Assembly: GCF_041260665.1 (NCBI RefSeq)
Contig: NZ_JBGCCT010000002.1
Coordinates: 620,001 to 684,000, forward strand
DNA from: Catenulispora sp. GP43
GTDB taxonomy: Bacteria; Actinomycetota; Actinomycetes; Streptomycetales; Catenulisporaceae
Direction: 5' to 3'
DNA length: 64,000 nt
Shown here: positions 53,412-63,058 of the stretch, in pieces
How the letters are laid out: each line of letters starts with the position of its first letter
Numbering within the stretch: position 1 is the stretch's first letter
Made by a program: the position numbers and the translations under genes
The notes under the pieces: model-generated
What the model was told of the DNA's origin: nothing
The model's database searches: none
Seen by the model: only the letters and a program-made list of their open reading frames with translations

Positions 53412-56400
53412 ATGCGATCACCGTCGCTGCTGTCGGGCTGGCCAGGGCGCGAACGGCGCCTGTTCGGCATCCTGGCCGTCGCGCTCGTGGTGATCCTGGC
53501 TGTGTTCTTCCCGTCCCACGGCACCGTGCGCAGCACGGCGTGGTTCGCCATCGCCGCGTGGACCACCGCCGCGATGGCGGTGGGGATCCGGGCCAACCGG
53601 CCGCCGTACGCGCACGCCTGGTACCTGCTGGCCGCCTCCGCCGGGCTGCTGACGGCCTCCAACCACACCGACTTCGCCTACGCGCGCCACACCGTGCCGA
53701 ACTTCGCCGACTGGCTCGGGCTGCTCGGCTACCCACTGGCGCTGCTGGGTCTGCGGCTGGTGATGAAGCACCGGCTGGTCGGCCGGGACTCGGCCGGGAC
53801 GCTGGACGCGCTGATCGTGGTGTTCGCCGGTGCCTACGCGGCCTGGGTCTACCTGATCGTGCCGGGCTACCAGGACACCGGAGTGCCCTGGGACTACCGG
53901 CTGATCGCCATCCTGGACCCGCTCGGCGACCTGCTGCTGCTGGGCATGCTGCTGCGGCTGCTCATCTCGCCGGGGCCGCGCAGCGCCGCGCTGTGGCTGC
54001 TCAGTGTCGGCGCGCTGTTCCAGACCGGCGCCGACCTCGTGGAGTCCTCGCTGCGGCTGAACTCCGCCGACTGGTTCGACTCGCACGCCGGCAACGCGCT
54101 GCTGGAACTCGCCTGGCTGTTGTTCGCGGGCCTGTGGGCGGCCGCGGCGATGGTGCCCTCGGCGCACGACCTGACCAGACCGGTGCGGTCGGCCCGCGAC
54201 GCGCTGCCGACCGCCTGGTCCCGGCCGCCCCGGATCGCCCCGCTGGTGCTGGCCGCGCTGGTGACGCCGGCCATCAACGCCGTGGAGCTGGCCGAGGGCG
54301 ACCTGCCGACCGGCTGGGCCGGGCCGGTGATCGGCCTGGGGGTGTACCTGATGATCCTGGCGCGGGTCGCGGTGATGGTGCGCCAGCACCGGCAGGCGCT
54401 GGCGCGGGAGTCGATCCTGCTGGCCGCCAGCGAGGGCCTGGGCGTGGCCGGCGGGCGCGGGCAGGTGGCCGCGGCGCTGGCCGAGGGGGCGGCGGGGCTG
54501 TTCGCCGGCCGCAAGGCGGCGCACACGGTGCTGGTGGCCGTGAACGGGACCGAAGGGGTGCGGGTGGCCGAGGCCGGGAGCCTGAACGGCGGCGCAGGGG
54601 TCGGACACGCCCATCCCCCGGCCGCGCTGGCGGACAGCGAGTCCGCGCGGTGGCGCACGACGCTGAGCACGGTCTGCGCGGCCGCCGCCGTGCTCGCCGC
54701 GGCCGAGGACGAGCCGTACACCAGCACGGCGGCCGGCGGGACGAAGCGGCGCGAGCACTTCCATCCGGTCAACGTCATGCACACCGCCGACCTGCCGCCG
54801 CCGATGGCCAAGCGGCTGGGCGCGCAGGACCACACCGGGGTGGTGCCGCTGGACGGCACCTCCGGCGTGCTGGTCGTCGCGGCGGCCGAGGAGGACCTGG
54901 CGGTGCTCGGCGGGGCGCTGGAGATCCTGGGCCGGCAGGCGTCCGCGGCGCTGGAGCGGATCGCGCTGACCCAGGAGATCACCCGCCGGGACAGCGAGGC
55001 GTACTTCCGGGCGCTGGTGCAGAACACCTCGGACACGATCCTGATCGTCGACACCGAGCTGGTGGTCCGCTACGCCTCGCCGTCCTCGGGGCGGCTGTTC
55101 GGCGACCGGCCGCTGCGGGACCGGCCGCTGACCGAGGTGATCGGCAAGGTCTACGCCGCCGAGGTCGCGGTGCGGGTCGGGGACCCGACGCCGCAGCCGC
55201 CGGTGAGCCGGGACTGGGAGATCGTGTCCGGCGGCGGCGATCCGCACGAGGTCGAGGCGACCATCGCCGACCTGCGCGCCGAGCCGACGGTCGGCGGCTT
55301 CGTGCTGTCGCTGCACGACGTGACCACCGCGCGCGGGCTGGCGCGCACGCTGCAGCGGCACGCCTACCGCGACCCGCTCACGGACCTGCCGAACCGGCTG
55401 GCGTTCCTGCGCGGGCTGGAGGACGCGGTCGAGCTGGCCTCGCCGACGGTGTCGGTGAGCGTGATCCTGATGGACCTGGACCGGTTCCGGGAGATCAACG
55501 ACTTCCACGGCCGCGAGGCCGGGGACGAGGTGCTGCGCGACGTCGCCGAGCGGATCAAGTCCCGGCTCGGGCCCGGCGACGTGCTGGCCCGCACCGGGGG
55601 CGACGAGTTCGCGGTGCTGGCCGTGCGTCGCGCCGACGAGACCCCGGTGCTGCCCACCGGGATGCCCGGCGAGGACAAGCCGTTCTACGTCGGGCCGATC
55701 GCCGTCACCACCTCCGGCGCCCTGGCCACCTGCACGACCGAGGCCACCGGGGCCTCGCTGCTGGCCGACGCCGAGATGACCCTGCACGCCGCCCGCGGCG
55801 CCGGCCCCAACACCTGGCGCGAGTACGACCCCCGGCTGCGGGCCGACCTGGCGCTCACCGCGGCCCGCCGCTCCGGCCTGGACCGCGCCCTGGCCGAGGG
55901 CTCCTTCGAGCTCTACTACCAGCCGATCGTCTGGCTCGACGACGGCGACATCGGCGGCTTCGAGGCCCTGGTGCGCTGGCCGCAGCCGGACGGCACGATC
56001 ATGCCGCCGGACGAGTTCATCCCGCTGGCCGAGGCCACCGGCCAGATCCTGCCGCTGGGCCGCTGGATCCTGCGCACCGCCACCGAGCAGGCGGCGCGCT
56101 GGAACATCACCCGCCTGGCCCAGGGCGTGGCCCCGGTGAAGATCTCGGTGAACGTCTCGGCGCACCAGCTGCGCGACCCCGGCTTCCCCGACGAGGTCGG
56201 CAGGGCCCTCACCGACGCCGGGCTGGACCCGGCGTTCCTGATGGTGGAGGCCACCGAGAGCTCGCTGATCGACCGGGCCGGCACCGCCCTGGCCAACCTC
56301 AGGACCTTGACCCGCCGCGGCGTGGGCGTGTCCCTGGACGACTTCGGCACGGGCTACTCCTCGCTGTCCTACCTGCGGGACCTGCCGGTCAGCGCGCTGA

Positions 56401-56777
56401 AGATCGACAAGGCCTTCGTGGACGGCGTCCCCGACGAACCGAGGCAGACGGCCCTGGTGCAGGGCATCATCGGCATCGCGAAGTCGCTGGCGCTGATGGT
56501 GGTCGCCGAGGGCGTGGAGACCGCGCAGCAGCGCCGGGCCCTGGCCCGCATGGGCGCCGATCTCGGACAGGGGTACCTGTACGCGCGCCCGATGCCGGTC
56601 CGCGACGCCACGCGGCTGATGCGCGACGGGCGGGTGAAGCTGCCGCTCAGGGCGGATGCGGAGGACGCGGGGGATGCCGGGGATGCCGGGGATGCGGGAG
56701 ACGCCGGGGACGCGGAGGACGCGAACGGCGGCGAGGGCGAGCGCGACGGCGAGGAGCAGAACGGGGCGGGCTGGTGA
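53412..56777 (+). CDS. Membrane GGDEF-EAL protein with PAS domain (cyclic-di-GMP turnover)
   Basis: A 1121-residue protein. About eight to ten hydrophobic segments fill residues 15-330. A GAF-like region is followed by a PAS domain (AYFRALVQNTSDTILIVDTE, about 522-640), a GGDEF domain (DPLTDLPNRLAFL, then RTGGDEFAVL) and an EAL domain (GGFEALVRW, then LDDFGTGYSSLSYL and VAEGVET). Both catalytic motifs are complete, but the I-site RxxD before GGDEF is replaced (GPGD). The C-terminus ends in Gly-Asp-Ala repeats. The stop overlaps the next gene's GTG start (GTGA). Confidence 0.93.
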   Translation: MRSPSLLSGWPGRERRLFGILAVALVVILAVFFPSHGTVRSTAWFAIAAWTTAAMAVGIRANRPPYAHAWYLLAASAGLLTASNHTDFAYARHTVPNFADWLGLLGYPLALLGLRLVMKHRLVGRDSAGTLDALIVVFAGAYAAWVYLIVPGYQDTGVPWDYRLIAILDPLGDLLLLGMLLRLLISPGPRSAALWLLSVGALFQTGADLVESSLRLNSADWFDSHAGNALLELAWLLFAGLWAAAAMVPSAHDLTRPVRSARDALPTAWSRPPRIAPLVLAALVTPAINAVELAEGDLPTGWAGPVIGLGVYLMILARVAVMVRQHRQALARESILLAASEGLGVAGGRGQVAAALAEGAAGLFAGRKAAHTVLVAVNGTEGVRVAEAGSLNGGAGVGHAHPPAALADSESARWRTTLSTVCAAAAVLAAAEDEPYTSTAAGGTKRREHFHPVNVMHTADLPPPMAKRLGAQDHTGVVPLDGTSGVLVVAAAEEDLAVLGGALEILGRQASAALERIALTQEITRRDSEAYFRALVQNTSDTILIVDTELVVRYASPSSGRLFGDRPLRDRPLTEVIGKVYAAEVAVRVGDPTPQPPVSRDWEIVSGGGDPHEVEATIADLRAEPTVGGFVLSLHDVTTARGLARTLQRHAYRDPLTDLPNRLAFLRGLEDAVELASPTVSVSVILMDLDRFREINDFHGREAGDEVLRDVAERIKSRLGPGDVLARTGGDEFAVLAVRRADETPVLPTGMPGEDKPFYVGPIAVTTSGALATCTTEATGASLLADAEMTLHAARGAGPNTWREYDPRLRADLALTAARRSGLDRALAEGSFELYYQPIVWLDDGDIGGFEALVRWPQPDGTIMPPDEFIPLAEATGQILPLGRWILRTATEQAARWNITRLAQGVAPVKISVNVSAHQLRDPGFPDEVGRALTDAGLDPAFLMVEATESSLIDRAGTALANLRTLTRRGVGVSLDDFGTGYSSLSYLRDLPVSALKIDKAFVDGVPDEPRQTALVQGIIGIAKSLALMVVAEGVETAQQRRALARMGADLGQGYLYARPMPVRDATRLMRDGRVKLPLRADAEDAGDAGDAGDAGDAGDAEDANGGEGERDGEEQNGAGW
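56652..56724. repeat. 9-bp tandem array at the 3' end of the GGDEF-EAL gene
   Basis: In-frame degenerate units related to GGGGATGCC encode a tail of Ala-Gly-Asp/Glu-Asp-Ala repeats after the EAL domain. Confidence 0.7.
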
Positions 56778-58174
56778 GCGGCGGGCGGCAGAGCGGGGCG
56801 CGATCGGGCGGCGACCGGGCGGCGGAGCAGCAGGCTGAAGCTTCGCGGTCGAGCGCCACCGGCAACGCGCCCGGGCCCTGGCCCCGCGACCCCGCAGCCC
56901 CGCGCTCATCGCCGGCCGCCGCCGGCCTCTCAGCCGAGCAGCAGCCCGAAGCCCCACCGAAGCCAGCTGCCCCCGCCCCCGACCCCTCCCCCGAAGCCGC
57001 GCCGCGCCTCATCGCCCCCGCACAGCCGCCGCAGCTGGCCGCGTCGACCCGCTTCCCCAAGGACCCCTCCTCCCCCGCGATCCGGCACCGCCGCTTCCGT
57101 CGGCCGCATCCCCGGCACCTGTCCGTGACCGCCGTCTGGGAGCACTCCGAGGTGGAGCACCGGCGGTTCGCCACACGCTTCGCCGGGCAGCTGCTGCTCA
57201 TCGGGGCCGGGCTCGGCGCGTTCCTGACGCTCGTGCTCGGGGTGCAGAGCGGCATCTTCTCCGTCGGGTGGTTCACGTTCCTCGGCGCGTGCGCCATCGC
57301 GGCCACGTGGGGGCTGGTCTTCGTGATGCTGCCGATGCCCGCACCGGATCCGGTGTTGCGTGCGACGCCGGCGGTCGCGGCGTTGCTGATCACTGTCACG
57401 CTCTCGGTGAACCACAGCAACGCCGTCGACGGCATGCTGCTGCTCGTGTGGCCGCTGCTGTTCGCCGCGTATCTGCTGCCGCGGCGGACCGCGTACTGGA
57501 CGCTGGCCATCGTCGCCGGGTGCCTCGTCGTCATCCTGGCCGAGGGGTCGGGGCCGGGACGGTTCGAGGCGTGGGTGGAGACCACCACCTCGATGGCGCT
57601 CACGCTGGTGGTGATCCTGCGGGTGCGGGACCAGGCCGACCGGCTCAAGGCGGCGCTGGCCGAGCAGGCCAGCACCGATCCGCTCACCGGGCTGAGCAAC
57701 CGGCGGGCGTTCGACGCGGCGCTGGAGCGCGAGGTGGCCCGGCAGCGGCGGACCCGGGCGCCGTTGTCGCTGCTGGCGGTGGACGTCGACCACTTCAAGA
57801 AGATCAACGACACCTGGGGGCACGCCGCCGGCGACGACACCCTGGCCGCGCTCGGCGACCTGCTGCCGCGCCTGGTGCGGGCCAGCGACACCGTCAGCCG
57901 CGTCGGCGGCGAGGAGTTCGGCGTCCTGCTCCCCGACTGCCCGGCGCCGCAGGCCAGGGCCCGCGCCGACGCCCTGCGCGCCGAGGTCTGGGCCGCCTCG
58001 CGCGGCTGGACGCATCCGGTGACCGTCAGCGTGGGCGTGGCGACCGTCCCGGACTCCGCCGCGGCGCTGGACGACCTGGTCATCGCCGCCGACATGGCGC
58101 TGTACGCGGCCAAGGAGTCCGGACGCGACCGGGTACGCGTGGCGCCGAACCGGCGGCGGGAGGATATGCCCTGA
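56774..58174 (+). CDS. Membrane diguanylate cyclase (GGEEF)
   Basis: A 466-residue protein. Residues 1-110 are a disordered Ala/Pro/Gln-rich cytoplasmic tail; six or so hydrophobic segments follow (about 135-290); the GGDEF domain starts DPLTGLSNRRAFD and has the active site VGGEEFGVLLPD. The inhibitory I-site RASD sits five residues before GGEEF, so product inhibition is expected. The GTG at 56774 overlaps the preceding stop. It makes c-di-GMP, while its partner upstream could make or break it. Confidence 0.92.
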   Translation: MSGGRQSGARSGGDRAAEQQAEASRSSATGNAPGPWPRDPAAPRSSPAAAGLSAEQQPEAPPKPAAPAPDPSPEAAPRLIAPAQPPQLAASTRFPKDPSSPAIRHRRFRRPHPRHLSVTAVWEHSEVEHRRFATRFAGQLLLIGAGLGAFLTLVLGVQSGIFSVGWFTFLGACAIAATWGLVFVMLPMPAPDPVLRATPAVAALLITVTLSVNHSNAVDGMLLLVWPLLFAAYLLPRRTAYWTLAIVAGCLVVILAEGSGPGRFEAWVETTTSMALTLVVILRVRDQADRLKAALAEQASTDPLTGLSNRRAFDAALEREVARQRRTRAPLSLLAVDVDHFKKINDTWGHAAGDDTLAALGDLLPRLVRASDTVSRVGGEEFGVLLPDCPAPQARARADALRAEVWAASRGWTHPVTVSVGVATVPDSAAALDDLVIAADMALYAAKESGRDRVRVAPNRRREDMP

Positions 58175-58192
58175 GCCGGCCGGGGCAGTATC

Positions 58193-58924
58193 TCAGGCTT
58201 CTGGCTCGCGCCGGATCAGGCAGTAGGTCCCGCCCCCGGGATCGCGCATCACCAGCCAGTTCCCGCCCTCGTGCACGAACTCCGCGCCCAGCGACTCGTG
58301 CCACGCCCGCTCGGCGTCGGCGTCCGAGCTGCTGACGTCCAGGTGCGCCGACGTCGCGCGCTCCTCGCCGAGCCGCTGGAACAGCACCTCGACCGGGAAC
58401 CCCGCCGGCCGCTCCAGCCAGCTGAACTCCTCCCACCGGCTGCTCGGCACCACGTGCAGGCCGGTCAGGCCGCCCCAGAACGCGACCTCGGCATCGTGCG
58501 CGGACGGCGCGATGTCGATGCACACCTGGTCCAGCCGGCTGCGCCGGCCGTCGGCGGCCGCGAACGGGCCCGCCGCCCGCCACGCCCCGTGCCAGGCGGT
58601 GACGCAGAGCCCGTATCCGGTCGGGGAGGTCACATACGCCCACTCGCCGTCGCGCTCGACCACCGTGCCGCCGAGGTCGACCGCCCGCGCCAGGGCCCTC
58701 TCGAAGTCGTCGAACTCGAGGTCGATGTGCGCGCCGTTCCCGCTCAGCACGCCCTGCAGTTTCAGCGACGCGTCGCCGCCGCCGGCGGGCAGCAGCGTCG
58801 CGAACTCGCCGCGCTCGCCCCGGCGCGCGGACAGCGTGCTGCCCGTGACTGTGGTCCAGAACCGGGCACTTTCCTCGAACGCGTGTTCCGGACGGTCAAT
58901 AGACAACCAAGCCCACTTCAGCAT
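58193..58924 (-). CDS. Two-domain VOC family protein
   Basis: A 243-residue protein with two VOC modules (residues about 1-115, AWLSIDRPEHAFEESARFW, and 130-240, QVCIDIAPSAHDAEVAFWGGLTGL). Glyoxalase-like fold of unknown substrate. A TAGCCT box 6 nt before the ATG at 58924 suggests a leaderless message. Only 48 bp separate it from the divergent acylase gene. Confidence 0.85.
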   Translation of the reverse strand: MLKWAWLSIDRPEHAFEESARFWTTVTGSTLSARRGERGEFATLLPAGGGDASLKLQGVLSGNGAHIDLEFDDFERALARAVDLGGTVVERDGEWAYVTSPTGYGLCVTAWHGAWRAAGPFAAADGRRSRLDQVCIDIAPSAHDAEVAFWGGLTGLHVVPSSRWEEFSWLERPAGFPVEVLFQRLGEERATSAHLDVSSSDADAERAWHESLGAEFVHEGGNWLVMRDPGGGTYCLIRREPEA

Positions 58925-58930
58925 GCCGCC

Positions 58931-58966
58931 AGGCTATTCCCAACGCCCGACGGGGCCCCGTAATCT
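58931..58966. promoter_or_regulatory. Face-to-face leaderless promoters in a 48-bp gap
   Basis: TAGCCT (minus strand, 58936-58931) lies 6 nt before the VOC gene ATG at 58924. TAATCT (58961-58966) lies 6 nt before the acylase ATG at 58973. The two -10 boxes are only 24 bp apart, so the -35 regions overlap the opposing promoter. Confidence 0.5.
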
Positions 58967-58972
58967 GCCGCG

Positions 58973-61657
58973 ATGCGGACCGACGACGATCCCCAGGAAC
59001 CGACCGTCCCGCCGTCCGCGGCGACGGCCGGCGAGCAGTCCGAAGCCGGGGCTGAACCCGAGCCCGAGGCCGAACCGGAGCCCGAGACAGAACCGGAACT
59101 CGAGGCCGAACCGGAGCCCGAGGCGCCCCCCGCTCCGACTCCGACTCCCGCCCCGCGCCCGCGCCGCCGCTTCAGAAAGCTCAAGATCACCGCCGCGGCC
59201 GTCGCGGTCCTGCTCGTGGCCCTGGCCGGCGCCGGCACCTGGTGGGTGAACGCCTCCCTGCACGCCTCGTACCCGCAGACCAAGGGCACCCTGCACGTCA
59301 GTGGCCTGTCGGCGAGCGTCGAAGTGGACCGCGACGCCCAAGGCGTCCCGCAGCTCTACGCCTCCACCACGCACGACCTGTTCTTCGCCCAGGGCTACGT
59401 CCAGGCCCAGGACCGCTTCTGGCAGATGGACGTCTACCGCCACGTCACCGCCGGCCGGCTGTCCGAGATGTTCGGCTCCGGCCAGGTCGACACCGACAAG
59501 TTCATCCGCACGATGGGCTGGCGCGACGTCGCCCAGCAGGAGTACGACGGCCTGAGCGCGCAGACCAAGGCGTACCTGAACGCCTACTGCGATGGCGTGA
59601 ACGCGTATTTGAAGGATCACAAGGGTTCCAAAGCGTCAGTGGAGTACGCGATCCTCGGCCTGCAGACCGACTACACCCCCTACGCCTGGACCCCGGTGGA
59701 CTCGCTGTCCTGGCTCAAGGCCCTGGCCTGGGACCTGCGCGACAACATGCAGTCCGAGATCGACCGCGCCCTGTCCTCGCAGACGGTGGCCAAGAACCAG
59801 GTGGACCAGCTGTTCCCGCCCTACCCGGCCTCGCATCCGGTGATCGTGCATCAGGGTGCTGTCGTGAACGGCGCCTTCGACCAGAACGCCGACCCGACCG
59901 CGGACGCCCCGCTGTCCGGAGCCGCACTCCCGGCGTCGGCGGCCAGTGCACTGGCCAATCTGTCGCACACAGTCTCCGCCCTCCCCGCCTTCCTGCAACC
60001 GACGGTCGAAGGCGTCGGCTCCAACTCCTGGGTGGTCTCCGGCGACCTGACCGCCACCGGCAAACCGCTGCTGGCCAACGACCCGCACCTGGCCCCGCAG
60101 CTGCCCTCGATCTGGTATCAGATGGGCCTGCACTGCACGACCGTGGACGCGGCCTGCCCCTACGACGTCACCGGATTCACCATGCCCGGCACCCCCGGCG
60201 TGGTGATCGGCCACACCCCGACCGTGGCCTGGGGCTTCACCAACGGCACCGAGGACGTCAGCGACCTGGTCCTGGAGAAGGTCAGCGGCAGCACCTACGA
60301 GTACGACGGCCACCAGGTGCCCCTGACTATCCGGCAGGAGACCATCAAGGTCGCCGGCGGCAAGTCCGTCCCGATCACCGTCCGCACCACGAACCAGGGC
60401 CCGCTGGTCTCCGACGCCGACAAGGACATCGCCAGTGCCGGCAACGGATACGCCGTGGCGTTGCGGTGGACGGCGCTGACCCCCGGGCACACCGCCGACG
60501 CACTGTTCGCCCTGGACCGCGCGACCGACTGGGCGTCGTTCCGGGCCTCGGCGGCGGACTTCGCCGTGCCGTCGCAGAACATGATCTACGCGGACACCTC
60601 CGGCAACATCGGCTACCAGACCCCCGGCCAGATCCCGATCCGCAGGAACGGCGACGGCCGCTGGCCGGTGCCCGGCTGGACCGACCAGTACGAGTGGACC
60701 GGCTACATCCCCTTCGACCAGCTGCCGCACGTGCTGAACCCGGCCGACGGCTTCGTGGCCACCGCCAACAACCCGATCATCGGGCCGCAGTATCCGTATC
60801 TGCTCTCGGAGGACTTCGACTACGGATACCGCGCGAACGAGATCACCAAGCGCCTGCAGGCCGCCACCGCCGACGGCAAGAAGATCGACGCCGCCGGGAT
60901 GCGCGCCATCCAGTCCGACACCCGCAACGAGTTCGCGTCCGTGCTGGTGCCGTATCTGCAAAAGCTTCCGGCGTCATCGACGAAGCAGACACAGGCAGCG
61001 GTCACGTTGTTCAACGGCTGGGACTATACGACCCCTGACACCTCGGCCGCCGCGGCGTACTTCTACGAGGTCTGGAAGTTCATCTGCAAGGACGCCTTCG
61101 AGGCCAAGCTGCCGTCCTCGGTCGACGTGGACGGCGGCGACCGCTGGTTCGCGGTGGCGACGAACCTGCTGCCGGACGCGTCCAGCTTCTGGTGGAACGG
61201 GAACCGCGACGCGTTGCTGGCCGAGGCGATGGATCAGGCCAGCGCCGAGCTGACCTCACAACAGGGTTCTGATGTGAAGGGCTGGCAGTGGGGCGCGCTG
61301 CACAAGCTGACGCCGACCAACCAGACGCTGGGCACCGGCGGGCCGCGGTTCGTCAAGTGGCTGGTGAACGGCGATCCGGTGCCGGTGTCCGGCGGCTCGT
61401 CGGTCGTGGACGCGACCGGATTCGACATCGCCAAGGACTTCTCGGTCGACGAGCTGCCCTCGATGCGGATGGTCGTCGACCTGTCGGATCTGGACGCCTC
61501 GACCTGGGTGAACCTCACCGGCGCCTCCGGCCACGTCGACGATCCGCACTACCTGGACCAGCTGCCGCTGTGGCGCACCTTCCGGACGCTGCCGTGGCCG
61601 TACTCCAGGCCCGCGGTGCTGGCCGCCACGAAGGACAAGCTCACACTGACGCCATAG
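58973..61657 (+). CDS. Membrane-anchored penicillin acylase family (Ntn) hydrolase
   Basis: An 894-residue Ntn-hydrolase precursor. Residues 1-63 are an acidic cytoplasmic tail of Glu-Pro repeats, then a basic patch (RPRRRFRKLK) and one transmembrane helix (about 72-92), so it is a type II anchored extracytoplasmic enzyme. AQGYVQAQDRFWQMD is the alpha-chain hallmark. The autocleavage Ser that starts the beta chain is in EGVGSNSWVVSG (about residue 349), followed by PLLANDPHLA. Relatives hydrolyse penicillin G, acyl-homoserine lactones or cyclic lipopeptides. Confidence 0.92.
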   Translation: MRTDDDPQEPTVPPSAATAGEQSEAGAEPEPEAEPEPETEPELEAEPEPEAPPAPTPTPAPRPRRRFRKLKITAAAVAVLLVALAGAGTWWVNASLHASYPQTKGTLHVSGLSASVEVDRDAQGVPQLYASTTHDLFFAQGYVQAQDRFWQMDVYRHVTAGRLSEMFGSGQVDTDKFIRTMGWRDVAQQEYDGLSAQTKAYLNAYCDGVNAYLKDHKGSKASVEYAILGLQTDYTPYAWTPVDSLSWLKALAWDLRDNMQSEIDRALSSQTVAKNQVDQLFPPYPASHPVIVHQGAVVNGAFDQNADPTADAPLSGAALPASAASALANLSHTVSALPAFLQPTVEGVGSNSWVVSGDLTATGKPLLANDPHLAPQLPSIWYQMGLHCTTVDAACPYDVTGFTMPGTPGVVIGHTPTVAWGFTNGTEDVSDLVLEKVSGSTYEYDGHQVPLTIRQETIKVAGGKSVPITVRTTNQGPLVSDADKDIASAGNGYAVALRWTALTPGHTADALFALDRATDWASFRASAADFAVPSQNMIYADTSGNIGYQTPGQIPIRRNGDGRWPVPGWTDQYEWTGYIPFDQLPHVLNPADGFVATANNPIIGPQYPYLLSEDFDYGYRANEITKRLQAATADGKKIDAAGMRAIQSDTRNEFASVLVPYLQKLPASSTKQTQAAVTLFNGWDYTTPDTSAAAAYFYEVWKFICKDAFEAKLPSSVDVDGGDRWFAVATNLLPDASSFWWNGNRDALLAEAMDQASAELTSQQGSDVKGWQWGALHKLTPTNQTLGTGGPRFVKWLVNGDPVPVSGGSSVVDATGFDIAKDFSVDELPSMRMVVDLSDLDASTWVNLTGASGHVDDPHYLDQLPLWRTFRTLPWPYSRPAVLAATKDKLTLTP

Positions 61658-61673
61658 CGGCCGCCTCCACCGC

Positions 61674-62837
61674 TCAGAACCACTCCAGCCAGCTCCCATG
61701 GGGGTCGACCTTCGCGAACGCGGTGGCGGTCGGCTCGGTCCGCGCGGTCGGCGCGGTCGGGGCAGTGGGCGCGGTCGGCCCCCCGGAGCCGGTGTAGTCG
61801 ACGAGCGACGAGGCGACGTAGCCGTCTTCGCCGGGGGCCCGGACGCCGAACAGGCGGCTCAGCCGATGGTCCTCGTTGAGGACGAGCATGAGATCCCGCG
61901 TCCGGGAGAGCTCTGCGACACGCTCGGCGACGGCCGGCCGGTCCGCCGTCGCCAGGTAGGGCAGGACGTGGGAGGACAGCACCACCACGACCGCGTCGCG
62001 CGGTGCCTCGGCGACGGCGGCGGGCAGCAGGTCGAACAGGTCCCCGCGCCGGAGGTCCAGCCGGGCCTGCCGGGCCTGCGCCAGGGCGGCTTCCAGCCGG
62101 GCCAGGCGGTCCAGGTGCTCGGGCCAGACGCAGGCGCGGAGCCAGTCGGTCTGGTCGGCGTCGGCGGCGTCGATCGGGTTGCGGTCGATGCCCACGCGCG
62201 AGGCGATGCGCAGCGGTGCGGCCGGCCAGTCCGGGACGGCGGCGCTGCCGCGGACCTCGGTCTCCAGCACGAGCTCGGGGACCGCCAGGTCCCCGAAGGC
62301 GAACACGGAACCGTCGGGCTGGCGGTAGCGGTAGCCGTAGCAATCCGGCAGGAGCATCAGGCCACTGCTGCACCCGATCTCGACGAGCGCGATCTCCCTT
62401 TCCCCGGCTCGTTTCTGCGCCGCGGCCAGGGCCGGACGGATCACGGCCGCGCGCCGGGCCTCGTTGGTCTGCGTGACCCGCGTCGATGTCAGGGCCCGCA
62501 GTTCGGTGTCGCGCCGGGCGACGAAGTCCCGGAAGGTGCCGACCAGCTCCGCGTCCGGCGTCCTGGTGCCGCCGAGGGACGGGTAGTAGGCGGCCAGGGC
62601 CGCGTCGGCCCCGGCGTCGTCGGGGGCGTTGCGCAGCAGGTAGTGGACCGCGGCGAACATCAGCAGCGGCAGCCGTTCGGTCGGCGGTGCCGCCAGCAGG
62701 GGCGCCGCGAGTTCGGGCTCTGCGATGAACGCGGTGTTGAGGTGGTCGTACAGCGGCGAGGTCTGGACGGCGTTCATGGCGCGGAAGCCCTCGAAGACGG
62801 GGACGAGGTCGCGCGGAGTGCCGCCGGGGTCGGTCAT
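61674..62837 (-). CDS. DUF2332 family protein
   Basis: A 387-residue cytoplasmic protein of the DUF2332 family, which looks methyltransferase-like (VEIGCSSGLMLLPDCYGYRY near residue 150). It keeps the family's RVGIDRNPIDAADADQTDWLRACVWPEH block and VVVLSSHVLPYL. The C-terminus has Thr-Ala-Pro repeats not typical of the family. A TACAGT box lies 6 nt before the ATG at 62837. Convergent with the acylase gene. Confidence 0.87.
   Translation of the reverse strand: MTDPGGTPRDLVPVFEGFRAMNAVQTSPLYDHLNTAFIAEPELAAPLLAAPPTERLPLLMFAAVHYLLRNAPDDAGADAALAAYYPSLGGTRTPDAELVGTFRDFVARRDTELRALTSTRVTQTNEARRAAVIRPALAAAQKRAGEREIALVEIGCSSGLMLLPDCYGYRYRQPDGSVFAFGDLAVPELVLETEVRGSAAVPDWPAAPLRIASRVGIDRNPIDAADADQTDWLRACVWPEHLDRLARLEAALAQARQARLDLRRGDLFDLLPAAVAEAPRDAVVVVLSSHVLPYLATADRPAVAERVAELSRTRDLMLVLNEDHRLSRLFGVRAPGEDGYVASSLVDYTGSGGPTAPTAPTAPTARTEPTATAFAKVDPHGSWLEWF
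61743..61779. repeat. 9-bp tandem array in the DUF2332 gene
   Basis: Four degenerate in-frame units related to GCGCGGTCG encode the Thr-Ala-Pro repeats about 20 codons before the stop. Confidence 0.6.
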
Positions 62838-62843
62838 GGGGTC

Positions 62844-62849
62844 ACTGTA
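62844..62849 (-). promoter_or_regulatory. -10 box of the DUF2332 gene, leaderless layout
   Basis: TACAGT on the minus strand is followed by 6 nt and the ATG at 62837. The 221-bp gap to the DUF1059 gene contains no other clear element. Confidence 0.42.
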
Positions 62850-63058
62850 GATCCCCGAGCCGTTCCGGCACCGCGTCCGAGTGCGCAGCGTAATCGCAAT
62901 CGCCGCGCGCCGCACGGCTCGCCCGCGCCGAGACGGCCAAAGGGTCACCTAAATGCAGTAGCACGATCGCCGCGTGCTCCCGACCGGGCTTGAATGAGGG
63001 GTAGGCCGCCTCGGCGCGCCGCCGGGGCGGTGACGGCTCCTGGAAAGAGGGCAATCCC

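Noticed and set aside
53418-56957. A very long open frame antisense to the GGDEF-EAL gene
   Set aside because: High-GC codon bias leaves the complementary frame open; the translation is low-complexity Arg/Gly/His/Gln without domains, while the plus strand has complete GGDEF and EAL domains.
53396-58174. One continuous plus-strand frame that could be read as a single GGDEF protein of about 1590 residues
   Set aside because: Its first two thirds are an off-frame reading of the GGDEF-EAL gene; the real second gene starts at the GTG at 56774.
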